Part shown: positions 7,811 through 17,368 of the stretch, one piece after another
Layout of the letters: the number at the start of each line of letters is the position of its first letter
How positions within the stretch are numbered: the stretch's first letter is position 1
NCBI RefSeq assembly: GCF_003367315.1
Contig: NZ_CP031415.1
Coordinates: 1,858,001-1,922,000, forward strand
Origin: Saccharospirillum mangrovi
GTDB taxonomy: Bacteria > Pseudomonadota > Gammaproteobacteria > Pseudomonadales > Natronospirillaceae
Direction: 5' to 3'
Length of the DNA stretch: 64,000 nucleotides
Translations under genes and position numbers: made by a program
Notes under the pieces: generated by a model
Database searches by the model: none
Told to the model about the DNA's origin: nothing
Seen by the model: the letters and a program-made list of their open reading frames with translations, nothing else

Positions 7811-10723
7811 TTACAGCGTTTCGACGCTGAACCCCTGCCCGGCCAGTTGGTCGGCATGTTCGCGGTCGGTGACTACGGCTTCCGATGCTGTGGCCGGGTC
7901 GAAATAGCGCTCGGCGACACGGCCAATGTCGCTTGGGGTGACCGCCAGCAGGGCTTCTCGGTATGCCTTGCGGAAGGCATCGGTGCGGCCGAACAGCCGG
8001 TTCTGGAACGCCTGCTTGGCTTCGCCGGCCGGTGAGCCGGGTTTATCCATTGAGCTGACTACGCCCAGAATGGCCGATTCCACTTGCTCGGCGGTGGCGC
8101 CGGTATCGCGTACCCAGTCGAGGCTGGCGCGGAAATCGGCCAGGGTGCCGTCGATGCGCGGGTCGCGGTAGGAATAGAAGCGGAAGGTGCCGGTATTCGA
8201 ATCGTGGCTGGCGCCGCCGCCGTAAGCACCGCCCTGTTCGCGGATGGTGCGGTGCAGGAAGTTATCGCGCAGCACGCCAGCGAGCACGGTGAGCGCAGCG
8301 GAATCTTCGTGTTCTGGCAATACCGTCGGATAGGCGGCCGAGCAGAAGTTCACCTGGGTGTTCACCGCCCAGGCCAGGCGTTGGCCGGCGGCGCTGAACG
8401 AGGCGCTTTGGTCGGGTGCCGACAGGTTGTCGGTGCGTTGCGCCAGGCCAAATGTCTCGGTGAGTTGGGTCAGTTTATCCAGCTCGGACGGTTCACCGAC
8501 CAGCACCGCCAGACCGCGTTGGTCCGAGAGTTTGGCGTGCAGGTTGCTCAGCTGCGCCAGCCAGGCGTCGAAGCGCTTGTCGTCGGCTTTGAAATCTTTC
8601 AGCCAGGCTTTTACGCGGCGAATCGACGGCAGGCCGCTCATGTCGTAAGTCAGGGCGTTGGCGCGGTTGTGGAAGCTGCTGGCGGTCTGCATTGCCAGCG
8701 CGTGGCCCTGGCCGGTGACGCTTTGTTCTCGGCGAGCGCACAGTTGAGTGAGCAGGTCGCGGATACGGGTCTTTTCGTCGAAACGCGGTGACGTCCAGTG
8801 TTGGGTCAGAATCTGCGTCAGCTCATCGAAATGCCGCACCAGCGCGCGGCCAGAGAGCACCAGGTAACCACCAACGCGATCTACGCTGTCGAGCGGGCTG
8901 CGGAACTGGCTGTAGATGCTGACACTGCCAGTCCGCGCGGCCTGCCATTGCTGCATGCCCAGGTAATCTTTATCGCCGGCGCCGACTTCGGTGAGCAAGG
9001 CGGTGTACAGCGGCAACAGGGCCAGTTCATCGGCGCTCAGGTCCGGCAGCGGCAGATACCATTGCTGATACCCCAGGCCGTTGGTGCCGGCCTGATAGCG
9101 GGTGATGGCGCCTTCGGCGACCGGAGCGATGCGTTTCACGTCCGGTTTAACGTCGGCCAGCGTTACCTTGGGCAGTTGGCCGGCGTCGTCTTCCTCTTCC
9201 TGGCGGGCTTTCAAGGCGACGGCCTGATCGACAATGGCGTGTTGGTCGGCGTCGCTCAGGCTTTGCTGGATGCGGTCGAGTTTGGCGCGTTCGTTGTCGA
9301 GCTGGTGTTGGTGCAACTCGGCATCCGGGCGCAGTGTCAGGCGCACGCGGTGCACGTTGTCGAGCAGCAGGCGGCGAATCAGGCTGGGAATGTAGTCCGG
9401 GTCGCGCGCCAGTTCGCGCAGCTTGGCGAGTGCCGGGTCGATGTCCAGCGAGTCCATCACTGAGCCGCCGTGAGTGGCGGCGCCGACGACGGTGAAAATC
9501 AGTTGCATGCCGTAGGGCATGCCATCGCCTGTCACTTCGCGCTGCGACAATTCCAACTGGTGCAACATGGCTTCAACGTCGGCTTGTGGTACGCCTTTGT
9601 TGGCGACTTCGGTCAGCGTATCGAGCACCAGTTGTTCGAATTCGGCGGCTTTTTCCGGCTCGCTGCCTTCCAGACCGCAGACGAACATCATCTCGCGGTT
9701 GGAGTCTTCCAGGCCGCACATCGGCGACGGATTCGAGCCCAGATCGGTGTTTTCCAGCGCCTGACGCAGCGGCGAGGCGCTGTTGTCGAGCAACACATCG
9801 CTGAGTAGGTGCGCTTCCAGTTGCCCAAACAAATCGGTTGATTCGCCAAGTAACCAGCCATAAACGTGGTGCGTCTTGCCGGCCAGGTCGTCGCCTTCGG
9901 CGGCGTAGGCGTCTTCAACGCGCAGAATGCGGTTGAAACGGCGTTCCAGCGGCACCGAGAGTTTATGGTCGAGCGCTTTGAAGCGATGCAGCGCCTGGTC
10001 GTGAATGCGCTGTTGAATGTCGGCCGCCGGGCGGTCGCCAAAGGTGAAGAAGCTGGCGTTGCTGGGGTGGTAATGGGTTTTGTAGAACGCCTTGAGCTGT
10101 TCGTAGCTCAGGTCGGTAATGGCTTCCGGGTCGCCACCGCTGTTGTAGTGGTAGGTGTTGTACGGAAACAAATAATGCTTGATCGCCTGATACAACTGGC
10201 TGACCGGCGAACTCATGGCGCCTTTCATTTCGTTGAACACGACGCCTTTGTAGATCAATGGTGTGCCTGGATCAGTCGGTTCAGTGAATTCCAGGCGATG
10301 GCCTTCCTGACGGAAGTCGAGTTCGTTCAGATTGGAGAAGAAAACGGCGTCGAGATAGACCGACAGCAGGTTTTCGTAGTCCTGGGTGTTTTCACTGGCG
10401 AACGGATAGGCGGTCCAGTCGCTGCTGGTCATGGCGTTCATAAAGGTGTTCAGCGAACGCCGCGTCATCATGAAGAACGGATCGCGCACCGGGTATTTTT
10501 CACTGCCGCATAACGCCGTGTGTTCGAGAATGTGGGCGACGCCGGTGGAATCGGTCGGCATGGTGCGCAGCGCAACCATAAAGACGTTTTCCGGGTTTTC
10601 GCTGGCGATGTGGAAATGATCGGCCCCGGTCTGGCGGTGGCGATAGTGTTCCAGCGTGACGTTCAGCGAGTCGATGCGACGGCTTTCGAGATGGTCGAAC
10701 GAGGTGTGGGCATTAGCGGTCAT
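7811..10723 (-). CDS. Insulinase-family (M16C) metallopeptidase, PreP-like
   Basis: A 970-residue zinc peptidase of the presequence-protease (PreP/Cym1) branch, which degrades short unfolded peptides inside a closed chamber. The inverted zinc motif HxxEH is at residues 64-68 (HILEH), followed by CGSEKYPVRDPFF, and the distal Glu is in FNEMKG about 75-80 residues later. The C-terminal half contains the usual RxxGGAYG sequence (REQGGAYGGG), the arginine/tyrosine substrate-binding region. No signal peptide, so cytosolic. ATG 10723 is preferred over TTG 10735; the ribosome site is weak (AAGG). Length fits the family (about 970-1000). Confidence 0.92.
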   Translation of the reverse strand: MTANAHTSFDHLESRRIDSLNVTLEHYRHRQTGADHFHIASENPENVFMVALRTMPTDSTGVAHILEHTALCGSEKYPVRDPFFMMTRRSLNTFMNAMTSSDWTAYPFASENTQDYENLLSVYLDAVFFSNLNELDFRQEGHRLEFTEPTDPGTPLIYKGVVFNEMKGAMSSPVSQLYQAIKHYLFPYNTYHYNSGGDPEAITDLSYEQLKAFYKTHYHPSNASFFTFGDRPAADIQQRIHDQALHRFKALDHKLSVPLERRFNRILRVEDAYAAEGDDLAGKTHHVYGWLLGESTDLFGQLEAHLLSDVLLDNSASPLRQALENTDLGSNPSPMCGLEDSNREMMFVCGLEGSEPEKAAEFEQLVLDTLTEVANKGVPQADVEAMLHQLELSQREVTGDGMPYGMQLIFTVVGAATHGGSVMDSLDIDPALAKLRELARDPDYIPSLIRRLLLDNVHRVRLTLRPDAELHQHQLDNERAKLDRIQQSLSDADQHAIVDQAVALKARQEEEDDAGQLPKVTLADVKPDVKRIAPVAEGAITRYQAGTNGLGYQQWYLPLPDLSADELALLPLYTALLTEVGAGDKDYLGMQQWQAARTGSVSIYSQFRSPLDSVDRVGGYLVLSGRALVRHFDELTQILTQHWTSPRFDEKTRIRDLLTQLCARREQSVTGQGHALAMQTASSFHNRANALTYDMSGLPSIRRVKAWLKDFKADDKRFDAWLAQLSNLHAKLSDQRGLAVLVGEPSELDKLTQLTETFGLAQRTDNLSAPDQSASFSAAGQRLAWAVNTQVNFCSAAYPTVLPEHEDSAALTVLAGVLRDNFLHRTIREQGGAYGGGASHDSNTGTFRFYSYRDPRIDGTLADFRASLDWVRDTGATAEQVESAILGVVSSMDKPGSPAGEAKQAFQNRLFGRTDAFRKAYREALLAVTPSDIGRVAERYFDPATASEAVVTDREHADQLAGQGFSVETL

Positions 10724-10881
10724 GATGAGAGTCAAACCTTGAATATTCAGCCATCCATAATGGGGTTCTGCGGCCGCAGCGCAAGCCCCGCAACGCCAAA
10801 CACACGGCGTTTGCCCTGCTACGCTTTCATGCCTGCGCAGTTTCCGTAGAATACCGGCCCTTTTGGGGATGTGAGGTCGAA

Positions 10882-13539
10882 ATGTCTGAATTTATGCAGG
10901 GCCAACGCTGGCTGGCCGATGGCGAACCGGAATTGGGACTGGGCCTGGTGCAAAGCGTGGATGCGCGCACCGTGACACTGTATTTCCCCAGCGCCGACGA
11001 CGAACGTTGTTACGCTCTGCGCGAGCCGCCGCTGACCCGCATCCGCTTTGATGTCGGCGACCGCATTGAACGCCGCGACCAGGGCGAGACCGACGTTATC
11101 GCAGTGCACGAATTGAAAGGCCTGTTGGTGTACGAGACCGAGGCCGGCATGGTGCCGGAAAGCGAGCTGGCCGACCGCATCGATCACGATAATCCCCTCA
11201 CCCGTCTGTTGACCGGTCAGACCGACCACCCCAACTGGTTCGCCTTTCGTTCGGCGTTGTCGAACGGCCATCAGGCCATTTGGAACCAGCATCTCAACGG
11301 CTTGCTGGGCACGCGTTCCAGCCTGTTGCCGCATCAGTTGTATGTCGCTTTCCAGGCTACGCAGCACAGCCGGGTGCGGGCGTTGCTGTCTGACGAGGTT
11401 GGCCTGGGTAAGACCATCGAAGCGGGCTTGATCATTAACCGGCTGCGCCAGCAAGGCCGGGCATCACGGGTGTTGATCGCTGTGCCGGACGCATTGCAGG
11501 CGCAGTGGCTGGTCGAGCTGGTGCGCCGCTTTGCCATTCAGCCCGAGTTCTATCAGTTCAGTGACCACGATTTCGGCCTCGGCCAGGTGCATCTGATCCC
11601 GCATTCTCTGCTCAGCAATGCCGAAGAAATGGCCTGGGTGACCGCTCAGGAATGGGACATGCTGGTGGTCGATGAAGCACACCATCTGGATATGGCCGAG
11701 CCGGACGAAGCTGACGTTGAATCGTCCTGGCTGACCATCGCCCAACGCGCGCCGCATCTGTTGCTGTTAACGGCAACGCCGGAGCAACTGGGCCAGCAAG
11801 CGCACTTCCAGCGGTTGCAATTGCTCGATGCCTCCCGCTTCGCCAGCTTCGACCAGTACCGGGCCGATGAAGCACATTTCCTGGCGCTGTCGGATCTGGC
11901 GCAAGCGCTGTATCAGGATCGGGTGGACGACGCCTTGATCCAGCAATTAAAAACGCTGGGCATTGAGTGGCACGACGACCGCATGCGTGCACTCAACGAA
12001 GTGCTCGACCGCCACGGCCCCGGCCGGGTGGTGTACCGCAATACCCGCCGCGGTGTCAGTGGTTTTCAGCGCCGTTCGGCCGAAGCGCACCCGGCTGATT
12101 CAGACACCGAACGCCGCCGCTGGCTGGTGGATTGGCTGAAGCAACATCGCGATCAGAAAGTGCTGTTGATTGCCCAGCACGCCGAGGTCGCTCAAGAACT
12201 GGCCCATTCGCTGTGGCACGACCAGGGCATTGAAGCCACCGCCTTTCATGAAGGCCTGAACCTGATTGAGCGCGACCGCGCAGCGGCCCACTTTGCGTCC
12301 GACGACGGTGGCGCCCAGATTCTGGTTTGCTCCGAGATTGGCGGCGAAGGCCGCAACTTCCAGTTCTGCCATCATCTGGTGCTCTGGGATATGCCCGATC
12401 ACCCGGATGTTTTGGAACAACGCATCGGCCGGCTCGATCGCATCGGCCAGACTGATACCGTGCATATTCACCTGCCCTATCTCAGCGACAGCGACGACGA
12501 ACACCGGTTCCGCTGGTTCCACGAAGTGCTCAACTGCGTTGAACAACACCAACCGGCGGCCGGACAGGTACATGCCGAGTACGGTGAACAATGGCTGGCC
12601 GACCCGGACGACGCGGTGCAGACCGAACAAATTAAAGCCGAGCTGGAACGACTGAACGCCGAGCTGGAACAAGGCCGCGACGTCATGCTGGAACTGAATT
12701 CCTGTCGGCAACCAGAGGCCGACGAATTGGCCGTCGCGGTTGCTGCACTGGAACAGCACAGCGCCTTAGATGTGGTTGAACAGGCGGCGAACTTGCTGAA
12801 TCTGCATTTCGAAGCGATCAGTACCGGCGTCTATGAATTGATTCCGTCCGACAAGATGTTGATCCCGGTTATCCCCGGTATCCCGGAAGGCGGCGCTTTA
12901 GTGTGCTTTGAGCGCGATACCGCCCTGGCGCGCGAAGACGTGCATTTCGTTTCCTGGGAACACCCGCTGGTGCTGGGTTTGCTGGATTTAGTCACCGGCT
13001 CGCAATTGGGCCAGGCCAGTGTGGCGCTGCTGGAAACCAAGCAGGTACCGGCCGGTCAGTTGTTGCTCGAAACCCAGTGGCGTCTGAGTATTCCCGAACG
13101 CAGCGCGCACGCGCTCAGGCCGCATCTGGACACCGGCTTATTGCGCACCCTGACGTTGGAAGGCGGACGCTCGGATTTATCCCAAACGCTGGGCCAGGAC
13201 GTGTTGCAGGCGCAGGTTTCTACCTTGCCGATCAAGACCGTCCGCAAACTGGTGCAATCGGCCAAGGAGCGCATTCCGCCGCTGTTTGATATCGCCCAAG
13301 GCCACGCGAAAACACAATTCGATCAGGCACTGGCGAACGCCCGGGCGTCATTGGCGGCGACCAACCAGGCGCGCATTGAGCGGCTGCAATATCTGGCGGG
13401 TGTGAATCCGCTGGTGACCGACCAGGATGTTGTGAAAGCCCAGATGCAGGCTGAATTACTGGACGCGGCCTGGGATCAGGTTGAATTGCAACCGGCGGGC
13501 ATTCGACTGATTCTGTGTGCGCCGCCCGGCAGTCTTTGA
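10882..13539 (+). CDS. rapA: RNA polymerase-associated protein RapA (Swi2/Snf2 ATPase)
   Basis: ATP-dependent translocase that binds RNA polymerase and helps recycle it after transcription. The 885-residue protein has the N-terminal Tudor-like region (FMQGQRWLADGEPELGLG), Walker A DEVGLGKT at 171-178, DEAH at 264-267, TATPEQL (motif III), and in the second lobe EIGGEGRNFQFCHHLVLWDMP and QRIGRLDRIGQ (motifs V and VI). It is about 80 residues shorter than the E. coli protein (968), with the loss mainly in the middle/C-terminal parts. A TAGAAT -10-like box at 10847-10852 lies in the 158-bp divergent gap to the M16 gene. Confidence 0.93.
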   Translation: MSEFMQGQRWLADGEPELGLGLVQSVDARTVTLYFPSADDERCYALREPPLTRIRFDVGDRIERRDQGETDVIAVHELKGLLVYETEAGMVPESELADRIDHDNPLTRLLTGQTDHPNWFAFRSALSNGHQAIWNQHLNGLLGTRSSLLPHQLYVAFQATQHSRVRALLSDEVGLGKTIEAGLIINRLRQQGRASRVLIAVPDALQAQWLVELVRRFAIQPEFYQFSDHDFGLGQVHLIPHSLLSNAEEMAWVTAQEWDMLVVDEAHHLDMAEPDEADVESSWLTIAQRAPHLLLLTATPEQLGQQAHFQRLQLLDASRFASFDQYRADEAHFLALSDLAQALYQDRVDDALIQQLKTLGIEWHDDRMRALNEVLDRHGPGRVVYRNTRRGVSGFQRRSAEAHPADSDTERRRWLVDWLKQHRDQKVLLIAQHAEVAQELAHSLWHDQGIEATAFHEGLNLIERDRAAAHFASDDGGAQILVCSEIGGEGRNFQFCHHLVLWDMPDHPDVLEQRIGRLDRIGQTDTVHIHLPYLSDSDDEHRFRWFHEVLNCVEQHQPAAGQVHAEYGEQWLADPDDAVQTEQIKAELERLNAELEQGRDVMLELNSCRQPEADELAVAVAALEQHSALDVVEQAANLLNLHFEAISTGVYELIPSDKMLIPVIPGIPEGGALVCFERDTALAREDVHFVSWEHPLVLGLLDLVTGSQLGQASVALLETKQVPAGQLLLETQWRLSIPERSAHALRPHLDTGLLRTLTLEGGRSDLSQTLGQDVLQAQVSTLPIKTVRKLVQSAKERIPPLFDIAQGHAKTQFDQALANARASLAATNQARIERLQYLAGVNPLVTDQDVVKAQMQAELLDAAWDQVELQPAGIRLILCAPPGSL

Positions 13540-13660
13540 CGGTTTTGAAAACGATTTCCAACGGCTACGAAAAATTACCGTTTTGAGCGCTAGCGGGCGT
13601 TCGATATCTGGTTTAGGGTGAAACGGACCTTCGCCCTACAGAACAACAAGAAGAACGCCG

Positions 13661-14422
13661 ATGAAGGAAACAGTACTGGTTGAACGCCGGGAAGCGGGTT
13701 TGGTTCGAATCGTGTTGAACAAACCAGAAACCGGTAATGCCTACGACGATGAACTGATCTGCACTCTTGTCACCGCGCTGGACGATCTGGCCGACGATGC
13801 CGAAGTGCGTTTGATCTGGCTCAGCGGCCAAGGTGCGCACTTTTGCACCGGCCCGGACCGGGCCTGGCTGAAACGCCGCCAACACGCCGGCCGCGCAGAA
13901 CACCAACAGGACGCTGAACAACTCGCTCGTCTGCTGGCAACGCTCTACAACTTCCCCGCCCCTGTTTTGCTCACTGTACGTGGCGACGTTAACGCCGCGG
14001 CGGTCGGCCTGGCCTGTTGCTGTGATCTGGTGTTAGCCAGCGAGCGCACGGCCTTTTGCATTACCGAATCCCTGTTCGGGCAAGTACCGGCGCTGAGCAG
14101 CCCTTATCTGGTGAAAGCGCTGGGAGAACGGGCGGCCAAGTATTACGCCTTGACCGGCGAAGTCATCGACGCTTACACCGCTACGCGACTGGGTTTGGTG
14201 AATCGACTGGTACCGGGCGATGAACTGGACGCTGTGGCTGAGGTGTTGGTGCGTGGCATTTTGTCGCGCAGCGTGGAGTCGCTGCGGACGACTAAATCGG
14301 TACTGCACTTAGCGGCCAATGAAAGCTACGACGACGGTTTGCTGGAAAGCCTGATCGACTGCTCCACCGAAGTGCGCAGCGAACTGACCGTGGGTGCGGT
14401 GCTGCCGGTGTCGCGCGATTAG
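13661..14422 (+). CDS. Enoyl-CoA hydratase/isomerase family protein (LiuC-like)
   Basis: Crotonase-fold acyl-CoA enzyme, 253 residues. The oxyanion-hole segments are GAHFCTGPD (about 64-72) and GDVNAAAVGLACCCD (about 110-124), where the usual GGG is AAA. The ITESLFGQVPALSSPY stretch keeps one catalytic Glu (the E164 equivalent) while the E144 equivalent is Gly, as is usual for the methylglutaconyl- or isohexenylglutaconyl-CoA hydratase branch (LiuC/AtuE), whose SPY/GPY signature it shares. The exact substrate is not determined. The gene overlaps the psrA-like gene tail-to-tail by 4 bases, which hints at a link to acyl-CoA metabolism. Confidence 0.85.
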   Translation: MKETVLVERREAGLVRIVLNKPETGNAYDDELICTLVTALDDLADDAEVRLIWLSGQGAHFCTGPDRAWLKRRQHAGRAEHQQDAEQLARLLATLYNFPAPVLLTVRGDVNAAAVGLACCCDLVLASERTAFCITESLFGQVPALSSPYLVKALGERAAKYYALTGEVIDAYTATRLGLVNRLVPGDELDAVAEVLVRGILSRSVESLRTTKSVLHLAANESYDDGLLESLIDCSTEVRSELTVGAVLPVSRD

Positions 14423-15048
14423 CGCTCCAAGGCGGCAGCCAGAAACGGAATCAACTGATTCATCACTTCATCGATGGCGGTGTCTTCGCCCACATCCGCC
14501 TGCGCCATATCGCGCAACACTTCAATACTGGACATGGTGAACACACAGGCACCAATGGCGAAGTGAATGCGCCAGAAAATCTCCCTGGGCGACAACTCCG
14601 GATGGGCATCACGCAGATAGCTGATAAAGCGGTTGTATGTCTCGTTGTAGTGCGATTTCAGGAACCGACGCAAATGCCCCTGCGCCTGGGTGTATGCCAA
14701 ACCCAGCAAGCGCATGAACACAGACAATTTGTTGGAATTACTCGACGAATGCACCCCGGTCAACATGGTACGCGCCAGCACGCCCAGAACCTGCTGCAAA
14801 TTGGGTTCTTTGGTGGTGGCGATCAACGCCGCCATCTCTTTATCGAGCTTGGCACAAAAAGGGGTCAGAAATCGGGCGAAGACCGCTTGAATCAGGTCTT
14901 TCTTGGAACCGAAATGGTAGTTGACGGCGGCCAGATTCACCTTGGCTCGAGTGGTGATCATGCGCAGCGAGGTTTCGGCAAAGCCCTTTTCTGCAAAGAG
15001 TTCCTCGGCCGAATCGAGAATGCGGGTAACGGTATCGGCTTGACTCAT
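14419..15048 (-). CDS. psrA: TetR-family regulator, PsrA-like
   Basis: A 209-residue repressor closely resembling Pseudomonas PsrA, the fatty-acid-responsive regulator of beta-oxidation and rpoS. The N-terminus (RILDSAEELFAEKGFAETS, then VNLAAVNYHFGSKKDLIQAVF) and the SVFMRLLGLAYTQAQGHLRRF segment near residue 105 match that group nearly throughout. ATG 15048. A PsrA-type site (AAAAC-N4-GTTTG) lies 33-46 bases upstream of the start, consistent with autoregulation, which is known for PsrA. The name is by resemblance; a fatty-acid ligand is inference. Confidence 0.85.
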   Translation of the reverse strand: MSQADTVTRILDSAEELFAEKGFAETSLRMITTRAKVNLAAVNYHFGSKKDLIQAVFARFLTPFCAKLDKEMAALIATTKEPNLQQVLGVLARTMLTGVHSSSNSNKLSVFMRLLGLAYTQAQGHLRRFLKSHYNETYNRFISYLRDAHPELSPREIFWRIHFAIGACVFTMSSIEVLRDMAQADVGEDTAIDEVMNQLIPFLAAALER

Positions 15049-15080
15049 GAAGATTCGATCCAGATATAGAGTGCGTGTTT

Positions 15081-15094
15081 AAAACGAGCGTTTG
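15081..15094. promoter_or_regulatory. Putative PsrA autoregulatory operator
   Basis: AAAACGAGCGTTTG fits the published PsrA motif (G/C)AAAC-N2-4-GTTT(G/C) with one deviation at the first base. It lies just downstream of a minus-strand TATATT -10-like box near 15100, in the psrA leader. Confidence 0.6.
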
Positions 15095-15242
15095 AAACGC
15101 GAATATAACGGATCGTCACAACCAATGCAGGCTTTTTTTACACACCGACAACAGGGCCACTTTGGTACCAGACAGCCCACAAATAATCGGCTCATTTAAA
15201 ATGTCAGGGATCGGTAAGACTCGCCTTAGCCCGCGTCTTTCG

Positions 15243-15271
15243 TTGTTGAAAAGCCCTACGACGACTATATG
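15243..15271 (+). promoter_or_regulatory. Sigma-70-type promoter of yccA
   Basis: TTGTTG (15243-15248), 17-base spacer, TATATG (15266-15271), ending 32 bases before the start codon. Confidence 0.55.
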
Positions 15272-15303
15272 ATGAAGCGCACAACAACTATGGAGGTGAG
15301 CTC

Positions 15304-15972
15304 ATGGCCAACTATCAGAGCACTGCCACACGCCGTAATGAATCGGCGCTGGCGACGAACAAAGTTCTTCGCAATACCTATGCCCTGCTGTCGATGACGC
15401 TGGTGTTCAGCGCCGTCTGCGCGTTGGTTGCCATGCAAATGGGCCTGCCTCACGGCGCATCCCTGATTATGTCGCTGGCGGCCATCGGTATCCTCTGGTT
15501 TGCCATTCCCCGCAGCGTGAATTCCGGCATGGGCATTGTCTGGACATTTGTCTTTTCCGGCCTGCTGGGCGCGGGCTTAGGTCCGATTCTTAACGCCTAC
15601 CTGGCGCTGTCGAACGGCCCGGCTATCATCGCTCAGGCCCTGGGTGGCACCGCCATTGTGACGTTCGGTCTGTCGGCCTACGCAGTAACCACCAAGAAAG
15701 ATTTCAGCTTCTTGGGCGGTTTTGTCATGGTTGGTCTGATCGTCGTTCTGGTGGCGATGCTGGCTAACCTGTTCTTCGCGATTCCGGCCGTCAGCCTGGC
15801 GATTTCTGCCGGTGTGGTGCTGCTGATGTCTCTGCTGATCCTGTTCGATACCAGCCGTATCGTGAACGGCGGCGAAACCAACTACATCCGCGCGACTGTG
15901 TCGCTGTACCTGGACATCTACAACCTCTTCGTTCACCTGCTCGCCCTGGTTGGCGCCTTGTCGAACGACTGA
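15304..15972 (+). CDS. yccA: Bax inhibitor-1/YccA family inner-membrane protein
   Basis: A 222-residue protein with seven hydrophobic helices, the BI-1 architecture; in E. coli YccA is a substrate and modulator of the membrane protease FtsH. The family-typical IVxxFDTSRIVNGGETNYI (around residues 178-197) and LYLDIYNLF near the C-terminus are present. ATG 15304 has a strong GGAGGTGAGCTC ribosome site. It forms a single-gene unit with a clear promoter and terminator. Confidence 0.92.
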   Translation: MANYQSTATRRNESALATNKVLRNTYALLSMTLVFSAVCALVAMQMGLPHGASLIMSLAAIGILWFAIPRSVNSGMGIVWTFVFSGLLGAGLGPILNAYLALSNGPAIIAQALGGTAIVTFGLSAYAVTTKKDFSFLGGFVMVGLIVVLVAMLANLFFAIPAVSLAISAGVVLLMSLLILFDTSRIVNGGETNYIRATVSLYLDIYNLFVHLLALVGALSND

Positions 15973-15986
15973 AGTGAGTCCCGCTG

Positions 15987-16013
15987 AAAAGGCCGCCTTG
16001 TGCGGCCTTTTTT
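15987..16013 (+). terminator. Intrinsic terminator of yccA
   Basis: AAAAGGCCGC - CTTGT - GCGGCCTTTT plus two more Ts, 10-bp stem, 14 bases after the stop codon. Confidence 0.9.
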
Positions 16014-16038
16014 GTATCTGCTGAGGTATTATCCGCGC

Positions 16039-16428
16039 ATGAATTATCAGTTGAACGTTTACGCCGCGCCCTGGAGCAGCAACGCCCAGGCGGATGCCCT
16101 GGCCTTTGCCGCTGCACTGGCGGACAGCGACCATCGTTTAGTGCGGGTGTTCTTTTTCATGGACGCGGTTTATAGCGGCCTGAGCACCCAAGCGCCGTCA
16201 GCCGATGAACCCGACTGGCGGCAGCGCTGGATCGATCTTCAGCAACAGACTCAATGCGAATTACTGCTGTGCATCGCTGCCTCTGCCAACCGGGGCTTGT
16301 TGAACGACACCGAAGCGCAACGACAAGCCAAACCCATCGCCACAGTCGAAGCGCCATTCGAGTTGGTCGGTCTGGGCCAGTGGGCTGCGGGTTTTGGTGA
16401 CTGCGACCGCGTGGTGAGTTTTCGATGA
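16039..16428 (+). CDS. tusD: Sulfurtransferase TusD
   Basis: DsrE-family subunit of the TusBCD hexamer that relays persulfide sulfur from TusA to TusE for 2-thiouridine formation on tRNA. 129 residues; the sulfur-carrying cysteine is Cys78 (ELLLCIAAS), the same position as in E. coli TusD. First gene of tusDCBE-ybiB; its stop overlaps the tusC start by 4 bases (ATGA). Confidence 0.92.
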   Translation: MNYQLNVYAAPWSSNAQADALAFAAALADSDHRLVRVFFFMDAVYSGLSTQAPSADEPDWRQRWIDLQQQTQCELLLCIAASANRGLLNDTEAQRQAKPIATVEAPFELVGLGQWAAGFGDCDRVVSFR

Positions 16429-16778
16429 CGACCTTTGAAACCCTGGTATTAATCACCTCTGCGCCCTACCAGCAACGCCGCAGTGAAGAAATTCTCGAAG
16501 CGGTCATGAGCCTGGCGCTGTTTGACCGTGAACATGCCGTTGTCTTCTGGCACGACGGCCTGGCCTGGCTGGCGCCGGAACAGAACCCGAACGAGGGAAA
16601 ATCACTGCAACGACAGCTTGATGCATTACCGCTGTACGGCAGCGATGCCTTGTTTTATTGCCGTGAACATCAGGCATCGGTTTTAGGTGAACAGACTCCG
16701 CCCGACAGCGTGCAACCCATGGCGCTCAATGACCTGGCCCAGCTGCTGCGCCAAGCACGTTACGTGGAGGTGTTCTGA
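16425..16778 (+). CDS. tusC: Sulfurtransferase complex subunit TusC
   Basis: DsrF-like subunit of TusBCD, 117 residues. The opening with ITSAPYQQRRSEEILEAVMSLA and the DVxxFWHDG-like segment are typical. It has no conserved transfer cysteine of its own and acts as a structural partner of TusD and TusB. The stop codon and the tusB start share bases (TGATG), so translation is coupled. Confidence 0.9.
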   Translation: MTTFETLVLITSAPYQQRRSEEILEAVMSLALFDREHAVVFWHDGLAWLAPEQNPNEGKSLQRQLDALPLYGSDALFYCREHQASVLGEQTPPDSVQPMALNDLAQLLRQARYVEVF

Positions 16779-17041
16779 TGGCTTTGTTGACGCTGAGTCG
16801 CCGTCCGGACAGTCAGCAACTGGCGTTATTTGATGCCTGGTTGACGCCGCAGGATTGGGTACTGCTCAGTGGCGATGCCCGGGTCATGCTGTGGCAAGCC
16901 AACCCGACACAGGCGCAGGGTTGTATTCGCCGCAGTGACGCCCAATCCTTGGGCGGACAGCCGCATTCGGACTGGACACAGATCGACGACACCGAATGGC
17001 TGCAACTGACGATTGATCACACCCCTCTGGTTCACTGGTAG
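16778..17041 (+). CDS. tusB: Sulfurtransferase complex subunit TusB
   Basis: DsrH-like small subunit, 87 residues, beginning MALLTLSRRPDSQQ with a conserved DWVLLSGDA segment. Completes the TusBCD set in the usual D-C-B order. A 12-base gap separates it from tusE. Confidence 0.85.
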   Translation: MALLTLSRRPDSQQLALFDAWLTPQDWVLLSGDARVMLWQANPTQAQGCIRRSDAQSLGGQPHSDWTQIDDTEWLQLTIDHTPLVHW

Positions 17042-17053
17042 TACCGCCGCATC

Positions 17054-17368
17054 ATGACTGCTCTAGCCACCGACCATCTTGGTTTTCTGCAAAACGCACG
17101 CGACTGGCACGCTGACTGGTGCCGGCAACAGGCGGCCGAACAAGGCCTCGATCTGACCGATCAGGATTTGGCGATTATTCAATCGTTGCGCGAGTTCTAC
17201 TTCCGCTACGACCTATCCCCGGCAATGCGACCTTTGGTGAAACATCTAAAGGGCGAGTTTGGCGCCGAGGTTGGCAATTCCATCTTTCTGATGCAGCGCT
17301 TTGGCGAAAGCCCGGCGCGCATGCTGGCGTTATTGGCTGGCCTGCCCAAACCGAAAAATTGTCTATGA
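17054..17368 (+). CDS. tusE: Sulfurtransferase TusE (DsrC-like)
   Basis: Takes the persulfide from TusD and hands it to MnmA bound to tRNA. 104 residues of the DsrC fold with the RDWHADWCRQQA and LREFYFRYDLSPAMRPLVKHL motifs and the invariant penultimate Cys103. The second C-terminal cysteine of sulfite-reductase DsrC proteins is absent, so it belongs to the tRNA thiolation class. Its stop overlaps the ybiB start by four bases. The acceptor enzyme MnmA is encoded at 37801 in this window. Confidence 0.93.
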   Translation: MTALATDHLGFLQNARDWHADWCRQQAAEQGLDLTDQDLAIIQSLREFYFRYDLSPAMRPLVKHLKGEFGAEVGNSIFLMQRFGESPARMLALLAGLPKPKNCL

